A stretch of 64,000 nucleotides of DNA from Varanus komodoensis (Eukaryota; Chordata; Lepidosauria; Squamata; Varanidae). Position numbers and translations under genes: made by a program. Under the pieces are notes generated by a model, which saw only the letters and a program-made list of their open reading frames with translations, was not told the DNA's origin and made no database searches. Within the stretch, counting starts at the first letter, position 1; every line of letters starts with the position of its first letter. Positions 35,776 to 46,197 of this stretch are shown here, piece after piece. The stretch covers positions 17,810,755-17,874,754 of the forward strand of contig NW_025335438.1 of NCBI RefSeq assembly GCF_004798865.1. Reading direction: 5' to 3'.

Positions 35776-36249
35776 TCAAACTGAGATCATTCTGTCATTT
35801 TGGAGATTGTATCCCAGTACTGCTTTTCCTACTCTTTTATTGACTGTGAAGGCTACTCCATTTCTTCTTAGGGATTCTTGCCCGCAGTAGTATACCTGAT
35901 GGTCATCTGAATTAAATTCACCCATTCCTGTCCATTTTAGTTCGCAGATTCCTAAGATGTCAATGTTCGGTCTTGTCATCTCTTGTCTGACCACGTCCAG
36001 CTTTCCTTGAGTCATAGATCTTTCGTTCCAGGTTACTATGGAGTATAGATCTTTACAGCATCGGACTTTTCTTTCACCACCAGATACATCCACAACTGAG
36101 TGTCCTTTCGGCTTTGACCCAGTCACTTCACTCTTTCTGGTGCTACTAGTACTAGCCCTCTGCTCTTCCCCAGTAGCAAATTGGACACCTTCTGACCTGA
36201 GGGGCTCATCTTTCAGGGTCATACCTTTTTGCCTTTTGGTACTGTCCAT
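35776..36249 (-). pseudogene. BovB 5' leader and endonuclease N-terminus (copy 2)
   Basis: An open frame of 157 codons on the minus strand. The first 70 or so residues correspond to the 5' region read through. From about residue 85 onward it is the endonuclease N-terminus, with LDVVRQEMTRPNIDILGICELKW (Glu of the ELKW motif present), DDHQVYYCGQES and YNLQNDRMISV. It stops where the internal deletion begins, so the rest of the endonuclease, including the GDWNAK and SDHELL regions, is missing. No target-nicking activity can be expected. Confidence 0.9.
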
Positions 36250-36438
36250 GGGGTTTTCATAGCAAGGACACTGGAGTGGGTTGTTATTTCCTTCTCCAGT
36301 TGATCACGTTTTGTCAGAGTTGTCTGCTAAGACCTGTCTGCCTTGAGTGGCCCTGCACGACATAGCTTATAGTTTCATTGAGCTACACAAGCCCCTTTGC
36401 CACGACAAGGCAGTGATCCATGAAGGGGTCTTTTCTCT

Positions 36439-36784
36439 AGTCAGCAGCTAAGGAATGGAGGACTTGGGCTCAGACTGCACAATATATTAAATATGCAATA
36501 TGCAGCTTTATGTCTGCTTATTTTAAATCCTAAGTAAGCTTATGAGCCCCTGATATGGTTTGGAACCACTGTACCTGGGTAAGTACAGGCACTTACTGTC
36601 TCCAGATGCTGGCTTTCTAGAATTCCCAGATCAGGGCTAAAAACCTATTCACTGGTTCCAATCCCTTGACCCGCCCCCTCCCCCTGGCCCCCCAGCAGCG
36701 GAGGAGGTAAATTTCAGAAAAGAAGCTACTGTAGTGGGGAATGTTTTAAACCTCTAACCACCAACGGTGGCTCAGATCCAGAAC
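36439..36784. other. Unrecognised noncoding sequence
   Basis: About 350 bases between BovB copy 2 and a possible LTR. A CCCC-rich run lies near 36670-36690. Nothing else is recognised. Confidence 0.4.
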
Positions 36785-37419
36785 TGAGTTTTGCATACAT
36801 CCTGTGACTTGGCAAGGCAAGGCAAGGCAGGTAAGCTCCATGCCACAAAGTTAATGTATTTTTATGTCTACACCAGAGGAATCCTTTTCTTCCTTAAATA
36901 AGGACCCGGAGTTCCCAGAGGTACAGAACTATGTCGTATGTCAGAAGACCAGGAAGAGGCTGGACCTATGGGATAGATGGCCGCCTGTATATCCCTACAA
37001 GTAGCAAGGCAGAGGCAGAATACCTGACCCCAAAGGTATATTGTTGCCTCAACCGGCAGGCCAGTTAAGCTCTCTAGATTAAACAGTTGGATTGCTCAAG
37101 AGTTTTGCCAATGGACCTGTAATGAACTGCAGTTGAACCTTGGGTGAGGCTTGAGAAAGCCTAGCTATTGAAGCCTTCAATTTCAGGCTAGCTGTTGCTG
37201 GAACAACGTGGTTCTTCTAGCTCCAGAATCTCTGTAAGACTGACCCTTGAACTCTTGCTTGACTCTGTTTCTCTAGCTATCTATTGTATCTGACAGCCTA
37301 TCTGTATTTGGACCTGGGCTGCACTCTTCTGGGACTATTGGTCGCCCACCTGTATACTGGCTTGCCTTTGGATTTCCTCATTAGCTTGCTGTAATGCTGA
37401 GTCTCATCCAGCCATAACA
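36785..37419 (+). mobile_element. Possible old LTR (Gypsy-like style)
   Basis: The last 250 bases are a pyrimidine-rich 'cttgactctg ... gacctgggctgc' sequence ending in 'ccagccataaca', in the style of squamate Gypsy LTRs and with the expected CA end. A candidate start, TG at 36785, is preceded by GAAC, and GAAC also follows the end, which could be a 4-bp target duplication. The start is uncertain because such a short match is easy to find by chance. No retroelement coding sequence is clearly attached. A tentative call. Confidence 0.3.
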
Positions 37420-38708
37420 GAACAGTATTATAACAATAAATAGAAACAGGAGCCAGAGCATCCATTCATCCCAATAAAGTCACCAACTAGAATTAAAATC
37501 CATTGATAGAACAAAACAGAACAATGGAACAGCATAGTCTTCACTATCCATCAGAATATAATGAAAAATGTGTGTGAGTGTTGGGGGCAGTCTGCTTTCC
37601 CCAGGGAAAAGAGTCTCATAACTGGGATGCTGCTACAGGAAATGTCCTCTACTCATCATGGCATTTTCATCTACTTTCAAAAGTTCACTACTTTCTCTGT
37701 TAAGCAATTACTTGATAAACATTTGCATTGATTACTCTTATTTTGGATGCTCATAATGTGCAAAGTCAACTTTTTCTGTGGATGTGTTATTAAGCAGAGG
37801 TAAAAAGTGTTAGAAAGATGTCTCCAGGGGCATTTGAAAACACAGAGCTGAGAAGATAGGTCTTTCATTAACACCTTTTTCTCTTCCTGGGAGATTAAGG
37901 TAATTTCCTATGCAACCACTACAATATTGTATTTTGATGACAAATTAGAGCTATACACTGTTGTGTTGCCAAATTCAAAAACAGAGGGAGTCCTTAGGGT
38001 ACTCTTTTGCAGGTAGAATTTTGGATTGTGCAGCCAAGTTTTTATTCGATTCAGCTTCAGTTGGAACTTTCTGGAGTGGGAATCACTAAATGACCACAGT
38101 ATTCAGTAGTTACTATACTCAGCCACTTTCTTTCCCAAATACTTACATTAGGGGGAGGGATTGCCCATCATAAGGAGTTAGCTCTATATTTGTGAAAATT
38201 ACTCTGGTAGAATATAATAGGGAAAGTGCACATTTATGAGCATCAGGAGTGGACAGAACATTCAATGATATTAATGAGCATTAGTTCCTTAGGATTTCAG
38301 GTGTGAAATAGATGTAGATGCTGGAGGAACAAGAGACTGAGACAGGATATTATTTTAACAGAATCAGCCTCTGGCCTCTCCATCATCTGGCAGATGCACA
38401 TGATTTGAAAGAGTGCCATGTGTTTCTATATATAAAGGGTGAATGCCTGGTTTTATGGTTGGATCTTCTTTAAGAATCTATTTTAACTTATACTCAAGGA
38501 CTGTATGTGGGAATATATTTGGTTAGAGATACACTACATAGGCTTCTTAATTATACTTTTAAATTATATTATCCTCCATAAAAGTAAATGTGCTTATCCT
38601 CTGAACAGAACAAACTGCACTGTAGTTCTAATAGTGCCATGACTTAAGTGAATTTGAAGTGAAAAATTGTATGTTTGGGGTATTTCTTTCTTATATCAGT
38701 GCAAAGAA
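37420..38708. other. Unrecognised noncoding sequence
   Basis: About 1.3 kb of AT-rich sequence with no gene or repeat recognised. Confidence 0.45.
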
Positions 38709-38880
38709 TCAGTGTAGTATGGTGGTGAGAGTGTTGGACAGGGGTTCTGGCAGATCCAGGTTCTAGTCCTCATTCAGCCATGAAGTGCTCTGCATGACTT
38801 TGGACCAATGGCAGACCCTCAATCTAACCTACCTCACAGGGTTGTTGCTGTTAGGCTAAAAATGGAGTGGGGAAGAGGAA
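38709..38880 (+). mobile_element. tRNA-derived SINE (family A), diverged
   Basis: The head 'agtgtagtatggtggtgaga', box B 'ggttctagtcct', then 'ttggaccaatggcagaccctc' and 'acctacctcacagggttgtt' follow the order of the SINE at 5586, with many substitutions. The tail is lost or unclear. Confidence 0.75.
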
Positions 38881-39412
38881 AGAAGGTTTTGATCTAATAT
38901 AACAGGTCTATAGAAGCAATGTTAAACCACACAACAGCCATGATAGGGAGAAGAAAGTTAGTGGAGTACTTTGCAATGGAACCAATACACCTGGCTATCT
39001 GAAGGAACCCCCAGTAAGACCTTAAGTTCAGGATCTGCAATTATCTAGTTGAACCACTGGGTCTGTAGCCCATTTACCTTCTGGTCAACTTTCCCCAGAC
39101 CTATGACAGCATCTTTCACCATCATTCCTCACAGTAGTGGCAAGGCTCTTTGTCTCTTTCCTGTGACGATTGGCCACCATGCATTTCTTTTCTCCATCCA
39201 CTATGATCTGCTGCATGAGTATCCCAGTCTCAGAAGTACTAGGCAGGATGGAGTCAAGCCACAACCTTAACTTGGATTGCATTGTGTTACATACCTGGTA
39301 TCCTGCCATGTTTAGACTACATGGAAAAGCAGCAAGAAGTCAGATGCTCTTCTCTTTTCTCTTCCATTCTTACTATGTCTCTTTTTTCCAGTATCCAAAT
39401 GGAGGGGGTAAA
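38881..39412. other. Unrecognised noncoding sequence
   Basis: About 530 bases between two SINE copies. Overlapping open frames on both strands at 39049-39309 have no recognisable domain. Confidence 0.4.
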
Positions 39413-39560
39413 GGGCAGTAGCTCAGGGACAGAGTACACACTTTGTATGCAAAAGGTCAGAGGTTCAGCCCCTCATGCATCCTGATACAGATAGGCAAAA
39501 ACCTCTCTGTCATTCTGTGAAGCTACTGTCAGCCAGCATATGTAAGGGATGTCAGTGGAC
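39413..39560 (+). mobile_element. tRNA-derived SINE (family B)
   Basis: The head 'gcagtagctcagggacagag' is followed by 'ctttgtatgcaaaaggtcagaggttca' (box B region), then 'agataggcaaaaacctctctgtca' and 'gctactgtcagccagcatatg'. This is the family B order also seen at 11826 and, reversed, at 12572. The copy is diverged and its tail unclear. Confidence 0.7.
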
Positions 39561-40344
39561 TCTGCAGTGGGCTCAGAGGAGTCTAGTGTTCTCTGAGACC
39601 ACCCATGGAATGTGCACAGGACTGGCTGTTGCACTGTGGGACTTTGGTCTGATTTTGCCCAAATTAAATGGCAGAACACTTATATGAAATGCAAAATACA
39701 GACTAAAATGGCCAAATCCTTCTCTGTGTTAAAATGTAAAAATACGCAAATGACGTTTGGCATACTTTTGACCAATTGCAGTGTTTTGGGAGGGTGAAGT
39801 TGCACAAACCTATGCAAACACATTTGTGCAAATTCAGTTAATGGACAGACAATGGAGTGAAAAAAATCACAAAGCAATCATGGATAGGGCTTTACAAGTC
39901 TTCACCCCTAGAATGTGAAGCAGCGGGGCTACAGAATGGCTTCTGGCCCAAGGGCAGAACTCTGTTTTAGGGAAGCTATCAGGGACCACATTCCAGTGGG
40001 GCTGGAGGAAACAAAATGAATTGGACCAAAATTCCAGTAAGGCAATTTATTCTTTTAGAAAGTGTGTGTGTGTCTCGATGCTCAAAAGCTGGGACATGGC
40101 CAGATGCTCAGTGGTGGGAGCTGGGGGTGGGGGTGTTCTGGAGAACCCTGGAGAATAAGTCTGGGGACCCCCAGCAGGCTGGATTTGGCTCCCAGACGTG
40201 GGGCTCTGCATGCCGAGTCAGAAGAACCAATGGGCTGCCTTGGCGCATGTTTCTGTGCTTTAGCCTTACTGCGACTGGCTGATAAGGCTAAAGAAGACCA
40301 CTCTCCCCTCACTCTCCCCACATGTCAGTTCCAGTAACCTTATA
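39561..40344. other. Unrecognised noncoding sequence, partly GC-richer
   Basis: No gene or repeat recognised. The part around 40080-40260 is GC-richer and so has overlapping open frames on both strands, none with a domain. Confidence 0.4.
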
Positions 40345-40425
40345 ATGCTGTGAATAGTGCAGTCTCAGGTTCAAATCACCAGTGTTTTCAACAAGAACTA
40401 GAAAACTCTGGAGAGGCACCGCATT
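40345..40425 (+). mobile_element. Possible family B SINE fragment
   Basis: The phrases 'tctcaggttcaaatcacc' and 'gaactagaaaactctggagagg' resemble the middle of the family B SINE (box B, then 'aaactcctgcctgaaaccctggagagc'). Head and tail are not visible. A tentative call. Confidence 0.35.
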
Positions 40426-40775
40426 CATCAGCAATGAAGGGATGAATAGAATAATTGAATGTTTACACATAGATTTGAACACTTTCATTTTCTAAGCTGT
40501 ACACATGGTCACCATTTTAAGCAAACACATTTACAGCCCTCTCAATGAAATTTGTAAGCCAGATCACCCCCCTGAATATTAAACTGTGAAAGACAAATAG
40601 CAGCAGCAATATTAAAGATACATCATGAATCAGGGATAGATGTCAAATATATTAATGGCAGACTTTCATTTATCCATATCCTTGGTGCTGCTCATAAATA
40701 AAAGAGACCATCTATGAAATCTGTACCATTTTCCCTGGGACATGTCTCAGGGCCAAAGGCAATTCATTTTAAAAA
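40426..40775. other. Unrecognised noncoding sequence
   Basis: About 350 AT-rich bases with no gene or repeat recognised. Confidence 0.4.
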
Positions 40776-40922
40776 TGAGATGGGGAACATGTTCTTGAAT
40801 GGCAACTCCCATCAGATGTTCTTGAACTATATGTCTCATCAGTCCAAGTCAGCATAGCCAATAGTGTGTAATGATGGGACCTGCAGTACAGCAACATATG
40901 AAAGGCCACCCCCCCCCCCCCA
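40776..40922. repeat. Dispersed repeat with inverted halves, ending in a C run
   Basis: The left half 'atggggaacatgttcttgaatggcaactcccatca' and the right half, which reads similarly when reversed, give a loose foldback of about 140 bases. A run of 13 or more C bases closes it at about 40908-40920. Phrases of this family recur near 2452, 9462, 24676, 56489 and 59735. It resembles a widespread reptilian repeat whose class I cannot assign. Confidence 0.5.
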
Positions 40923-41220
40923 GTTTTAAAGAAAAAGCTGGCAGTTATATTCATTTTTGAATTTAGGTTAAAGAAAAGGATCTAGATTGGGACCGAGAAT
41001 GGAGAGCAGTTGGCCTTAATTCCTTCTTCCACTGCATTTCTCATCTGGATTTTGAGAAAGGATGCCTGCAATGTACATTTTATATGCATTCTATACATGA
41101 AATAATCCATTTATGTAGTCCCCATATCTGGATTTGGGACTACTGTGCAGGAAAGGGAAAAAACCCCATACAAAGGTGCCCATATGAACAGTATAAAAGA
41201 AGCCACAACATTCCTTTAAA

Positions 41221-41297
41221 GTAAGACATGCTTTGGGCTTCATTGAAATCAGTTGGTCTTATTTCCAAATAAGCATGCATATGATTGCACTGCCACT
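41221..41297. repeat. Short dispersed repeat ('gcaatcctatgcatg' family)
   Basis: The order 'cattgaaatcagttggtcttatttccaaataagcatgcat ... gattgcactgcc' matches the repeat near 8345 and, in part, 2407 and 3333. This is the clearest copy in the window. Confidence 0.5.
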
Positions 41298-41955
41298 GAA
41301 ATCCTCTTCTGGCATTTATTCTTCTCCACATGATTAAGAAACCTGGAAAATCCAGTTCCTAAGCATGCAACACAGTTTGCAATGGATTACAACCAATAAG
41401 TTATGGATCATAAAAAGAACATTGGGCTAACACTTCTTTTGTAAAAATAAAAAAGGCTTGTTCTGCTGCCTTCTGCAGAAACCTGATATATAGAAGCTAA
41501 GGTGGTGGAATATTCCTCATGCTCTTTTCAAGATAAAAGAGATTGCCTAGTGCCTACTACCAGGGGGATGAATGAATCCAACTAACTACTCATGACTTCT
41601 GTTACCCCAAGCACACTCATTCATGTGGCTGTACTGTCCTGAGACTTGGTCTGAAGAGTGATGCCAGAAGGCATAAGCCACACTATGTTGAAAAAGCCAC
41701 AAAAGTTTAACCAGAAGTTAAGCATTTGATTCTTCACACATGAAGGCCATTACCCACCCATCATTAGTTTAATTCTGAAGTAGAATCTGGGTAGTTCCAA
41801 AGATTACATTTGCATCTCTGCAAAGATCTAGTCTTGTAAGCCAGGCAACATTAATTCTTTGCACATCAATACTGACTTAACAGCTGAGATGGGTGGGAAT
41901 TTCATGTGGTTCTTTAAAATATGTATTTATATCTATCTAAGGTATATATAGGGAT
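41298..41955. other. Unrecognised noncoding sequence
   Basis: About 660 bases before the DIRS element, with no gene or repeat recognised. Confidence 0.45.
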
Positions 41956-41986
41956 GCGGTGGCACAGTGGGTTAAACTTCCACCCA
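41956..41986 (+). mobile_element. Truncated SINE head joined to the DIRS element
   Basis: The phrase 'gcggtggcacagtgggttaaac' is the start of a tRNA-derived SINE common in lizards. It stops after about 30 bases and passes directly into the gag-like part of the DIRS element. It is too short for a confident subfamily. Confidence 0.5.
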
Positions 41987-41989
41987 CAG

Positions 41990-43260
41990 CCAAGGGACTG
42001 TTCTTCACCTTCTGTCCATGGAGAAGCTCCGTCTACCTCAAGACCTGCAGAGCCGGAACACCCAACTTCACCGGGGAGTTCTTCATCGGGTCCATACCAC
42101 TTCGAACCCAACTCCGGCTCCAAAGCAGACTCCACCTCTCCTGATGTTGCTATAGCATCTCAGGGCCCAGCATCTCCTGAAGAACTCCACATCTCCTTCA
42201 GAGAGCTGATGTCGAGGCTTGTTCGGTCGCTCGAGATTGAGGCACAACACCAGCCCGATCCGAGCACTGACAAGTTCTATGACATTGTGAAGGGAGAGCA
42301 GTCACCGGATATCGTCCTGCCATTGATTACAACATTGTGGCAGGCGATGACCCAGTCTTGGGACCTGCCGACTCAGTCACAGCCCACCGTGCGGAGATAT
42401 GAGGCCATGTATCGGTTCTGAGAGAGGGACATACCCTTCCTCTTACATCACCCCAAGCTAAACTCTGTCATGGTTGAATCATCTCAAGGCAGGGAATCCA
42501 GGGGACATACTACCCCCCGGGATAAGGAGGCATGAAAAATTGATACCCTGGCACGCCAGGTCTATGCGGCCCCTGGACTCGGTCTTCATATGTCCAATTA
42601 CGAAGCCACCCTTGCCAGGTATCAGTTTTTCATTATGCAAAAACTGGACAATGTGGCCGCTTCCCTGCCAGAACAACAATGCAACCTGGCCAGGACCTTC
42701 ATTAAGGAGGGCATGCAGGTGGTGATTCAACAACTGTCGACAGCCCGCCACCATGTCGACACCAACTCTAGAGCCTGGGTTGGCGCCATCTCACTTCGGA
42801 GACATGCCTTGCTCAGAAGTTGTAATTTCTCCGATGAAATGAAGAGGCGCATTGAGGAAATGCCCTTCGATGGCTCGGGACTCTTCCACTCTCGAACGGA
42901 CCATAAACTCAAGTCCATTCATGAGTCCCGCATGATGGCCAGATGGATGGAGCTACCAGCACATCAAAAACGTAAGTGGGCTTGGTCGCGTCCATCCTAT
43001 CGGTACCAACCTCCTCTGAGACAACAGTACCACCAGCGACAGCAGCGCAGGAGGCAGCAACCTCAACAACGTTTTCAGCAAGGCCGCCGCCAGTTTGACA
43101 ATGACGGGGTGGGCAAACCTCTCCTACCTCTCAACACCCACCTTTCCCCCTCCCTTTTGGGAACTGGCTGCAAAGCCAACTCCCCATTTGGGAGTCCATC
43201 CCATCTGATCGGTGGGTCTTATCCATCATTCAGCTCGGATACAGAATAGAATTTGATACC
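41990..43260 (+). pseudogene. DIRS gag-like region (fossil)
   Basis: The predicted product has a Ser/Pro-rich first part (STSRPAEPEHPTSPGSSSSG), then a region with EELHISFRELMSRLVRSLE and DIVLPLITTLWQAMTQSW, and a C-terminal part with MKRRIEEMPFDGSGLFH followed by a Gln/Arg-rich tail. This arrangement fits the gag-like ORF1 of vertebrate DIRS elements. The function is presumed to be RNA packaging. It is part of a broken element and is not a host gene. Confidence 0.75.
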
Positions 43261-43289
43261 GTTCCTCCACCAAGCCCAATCCGGCTTAC

Positions 43290-45000
43290 ACCACGCTCGC
43301 AGGTGCTAGAGAACGAAGTGCAACAACTGCTTCATAAAGGAGCGATCCAAAAGCTCCCCAATTTCGATGGACTTAATGGATTCTATTCTAGATATTTTAT
43401 GGTCCCTAAATGGGATGGTAGTCTCCGTCCAATTTTGGAAATATTAACAAATTTATCAAACCTAAGAAATTTCAGATGACTGCCCTTCAAAATATCCTTC
43501 CATTGCTGAGGAGAGAGGATTGGTTTGCCTCACTGGATTTGAAAGACGCCTATTTCCACATCTTGATTCACCCAGGTCATAGACATCGTCTGTGTTTTAC
43601 TGTTGGGACTGACATATACAAATTCAATGTCCTTCTGTTCGGATTGGCTACCGCTTCAAGGGTCTTTATGAAATGTATGGCCCCAGTGTGTGCGCACCTT
43701 CGGCTTCAAGGCATCCAAGTATATCCTTACCTGGAAGACTGGCATATAGTCTCCCAGACCTGGAAAGGTCTCCTGCTAGCCATCGACAAAACTTGTTCTT
43801 TGCTGGACGATTTAGGACTATGTATTAACTGTGAAAAATCATCCTTTATTCCTGCACAGGTGATCGACTTCATTGGAGCTCATCTTGATTCCACCCTTTC
43901 TCCCTCTAGCCCGCCAGGACAGCCTTTGGTCCTGCATCCATCAGATCCGACAAAACAAGATCGTCCCGGTGCTCTCTGTTCAGAAGCTTTTGGGTCACAT
44001 GGCTGTCACTGTAGCCATTGTCCCCCACGCCAGGCTCTGACTACGTCCTCTCCAATTATGGTTCAACAGAAATTTCCATCCGCAACAAGATTCGCCCGAC
44101 AAGCCAATTCGATTGCCTCAATCCATGCTACAGATGTTGACATGGTGGACGGTACTAAACAATCTAAATATAGGTAGTCTATTCCAGATGCCTCACCCAA
44201 CACTGACTCTTTATACCGATGCTTCACTAATCGGGTGGGGTGCTGTATGTGCGGGACTTTGGTCTCAGGGCACTTGGAGCTGTCAGGAATCGTCGAGACA
44301 CATCAACTACCTGGAACTCTTAGCAATTTTCAAAGCTCTATGATCTTTCGAGGACACTCTTTGTCAGCAAGTAAATCAGTTCACACCCGACAGCATAGTC
44401 GTGGTGTTTTAGATCAACAAGCAGGGTGGGACAAAATCCGCAACCCTAGCTCGTCTGTCCATGAACATTTGGGAATGGTGCATCCCGAGGGGTATAACTC
44501 TTCTGGCAGTCCATCTGGCCGGGACCGACAACGAGGAAGCCGATGTCTTGAGCAGACACATGTCGATGACTCATGAGTGGGAGTTAGATCGACAAGTCTG
44601 CAATCAACTTTTCCAACTCTGGGGACACCCGGACATCGACTTGTTTGCCACCCACAGGAACAGGATATGCAAGATGTTCTGCTCCAGAGCGGGCAGGGGA
44701 CTGGGATCAATGGGAGATGCCCTTATGATTCCTTGGTCCGGCACCAGAATTTATGCCTTCCTGCCTATTCCTCTGTTAACGAGAACCGTTTTGAAGATTG
44801 TACACGACAGTGCCACGGGAATCCTGATAACACCTTGGTGGCCCCACCAAGCATGGTTCTCCACCCTTTTTTGGATTTTGGACAACACCTTTCTTCACCT
44901 CCCGTCAATGCCACACCTGATAACTCAGCAAGACGGCATGGTCCGTCATCTGGACTTAACTTCGCTGAATCTCATGGCATGGTGAATTCGTTGACCGACG
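43290..45000 (+). pseudogene. DIRS reverse transcriptase and RNase H region (fossil)
   Basis: The RT part is recognised by SLDLKDAYFHI, FTVGTDIYKFNVLLFGLATA and YPYLEDWHIVSQTW. The RNase H part is recognised by LYTDASLIGWGAV and AVHLAGTDNEEADVLSRH, followed by WGHPDIDLFATHRN, a segment typical of DIRS pol downstream of RNase H. These domains copy the RNA intermediate into DNA in the family. The region is broken and inactive. Confidence 0.85.
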
Positions 45001-45119
45001 GTACTGACTCAGTACCGAGGGCTGCTTGATCCTTCGGTACCTCCACTCATGAATCGGAGGAATGACCTCATCCCTCGGGTTCCGCAAACTTTGTCAGGGG
45101 ATCGAATACTTTAGATCCG

Positions 45120-46160
45120 GACATTCAAAAGATTCTCGAGTCTGCTCTACGACCATCAACATGGAAGTCTTACGCAGCAAAATGGTGTTGATTCTCATCT
45201 TTCACTGAACCACATTCCTTTGCTCCAGCATCAGCATCGATTGAAAATATTCTTCAGTTTCTTCTACAGTTACATTGTTTGGGACTTAAGCCCTCATCTG
45301 TTAAGGTTTATGCGGCAGTGATATCCCATTATCATGGGGTGATACCTGTATCATCGGAGTTCTCACAGCCTCTTATTAGAAGGTTCCTTAAGGGACTTCA
45401 GAAACTTCACCCTTATTTATTTATTTATTTATTTATTTAGAAAATTTCATTCTATTCAACCTGTCATGCCTAAGTGGAGTCTTTCAGTTGTTCTTCAAGC
45501 ACTTACAAGACCTCCATTTGAACCTTTGGCAACTGTTGATCTACGTCTTGTTTCCTGGAAAACGGCTTTTCTTGTGGTTGTTACGTCAGCTCGAAGAGCT
45601 AGTGAACTTTGCGCTCTTTGAGTATATCTGCCTTATTTGAACTTTCACAAGGAGAAAGCTGTTCTTCGAATGGACCCTACGTTTTTGCCCAAAGTAGCCA
45701 CACTGTTCCATTTGCATCAAGAGATTGTTTTACCTTCCTTCTTTCCATCACCGTTGAACCTGATTGAGAGATCCTTGCATACTCTTGATGTGCGTTGGTG
45801 CTTGGCTTTTTACAGATCGCGCACAGAATCCTTTCGGCTCTCCAATAGACTCTTTGTTAAGTACTCTGAGCATGACCAAGGGTCTCCTGTCTCATCGCAA
45901 AGACTGTCAAAATGGATAGTTCAAAACATTACATTGGCGTATCAACTTGCCAAGATAGACTTATCTGTCGTTCCGAGAGGACATTTCACGAGAGCAGTAG
46001 CAGCTTCTTCGGCCTTTGCCGTGGGAATCCTGATCCAAGACGTCTGTAAAGCTGCAACTTGGGCAGCTCCATGCACTTTTGCTAGGCATAACTGCCTTGA
46101 TGTGCATGCCAGACAGGACTGTTCCTTCGGTAGAGCTGTCCTTTCTGCCGTTCTTCAATG
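45120..46160 (+). pseudogene. DIRS tyrosine recombinase region (fossil)
   Basis: Segments typical of the DIRS recombinase are visible: LHCLGLKPSSVKVYAAVISH in the core-binding part, FLVVVTSARRASELCAL around the first catalytic Arg, SQRLSKWIVQNITLAY, then SVVPRGHFTRAVAASSAFA and IQDVCKAATWAAPCTFARH near the C-terminus. In the family this enzyme inserts a circular DNA intermediate without making target duplications, which agrees with the absence of a visible duplication here. A (TTTA)n tract lies inside the span. Broken fossil. Confidence 0.85.
45413..45439. repeat. (TTTA)n microsatellite within the DIRS span
   Basis: About six and a half units of TTTA. It is a simple repeat lying inside the recombinase region of the fossil element. 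Confidence 0.85.
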
Positions 46161-46197
46161 ATGACACCACCCTCCTCTGAGTGTGGTAAGCTTGCTA

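Larger units (their letters stand above)
33907..36430 (-). mobile_element. RTE-BovB LINE, copy 2, both ends present (minus strand)
   Basis: The 5' end is at about 36430 ('gaccccttcatggatcactg' on the minus strand) and matches the 5' boundary of copy 1. The 3' end at about 33909 is the (AAC)n-type tail typical of BovB. Eight bases, TTTTCTCT, occur directly outside both ends (33899-33906 and 36431-36438), a likely target duplication. The element carries a 5' untranslated region, the first part of the endonuclease, then a junction near 35772 that skips about 610 bases present in copy 1 (16880-17490), followed by linker, RT with YADD and the C-terminal region. 2.5 kb plus the missing 0.6 kb gives about 3.1 kb, close to a full BovB. 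Confidence 0.95.

Noticed and set aside
41921-42421. 166-codon open frame as a possible host gene
   Set aside because: From about 41990 onward it is the gag-like region of the DIRS element; the first residues are a by-product of the SINE head upstream.
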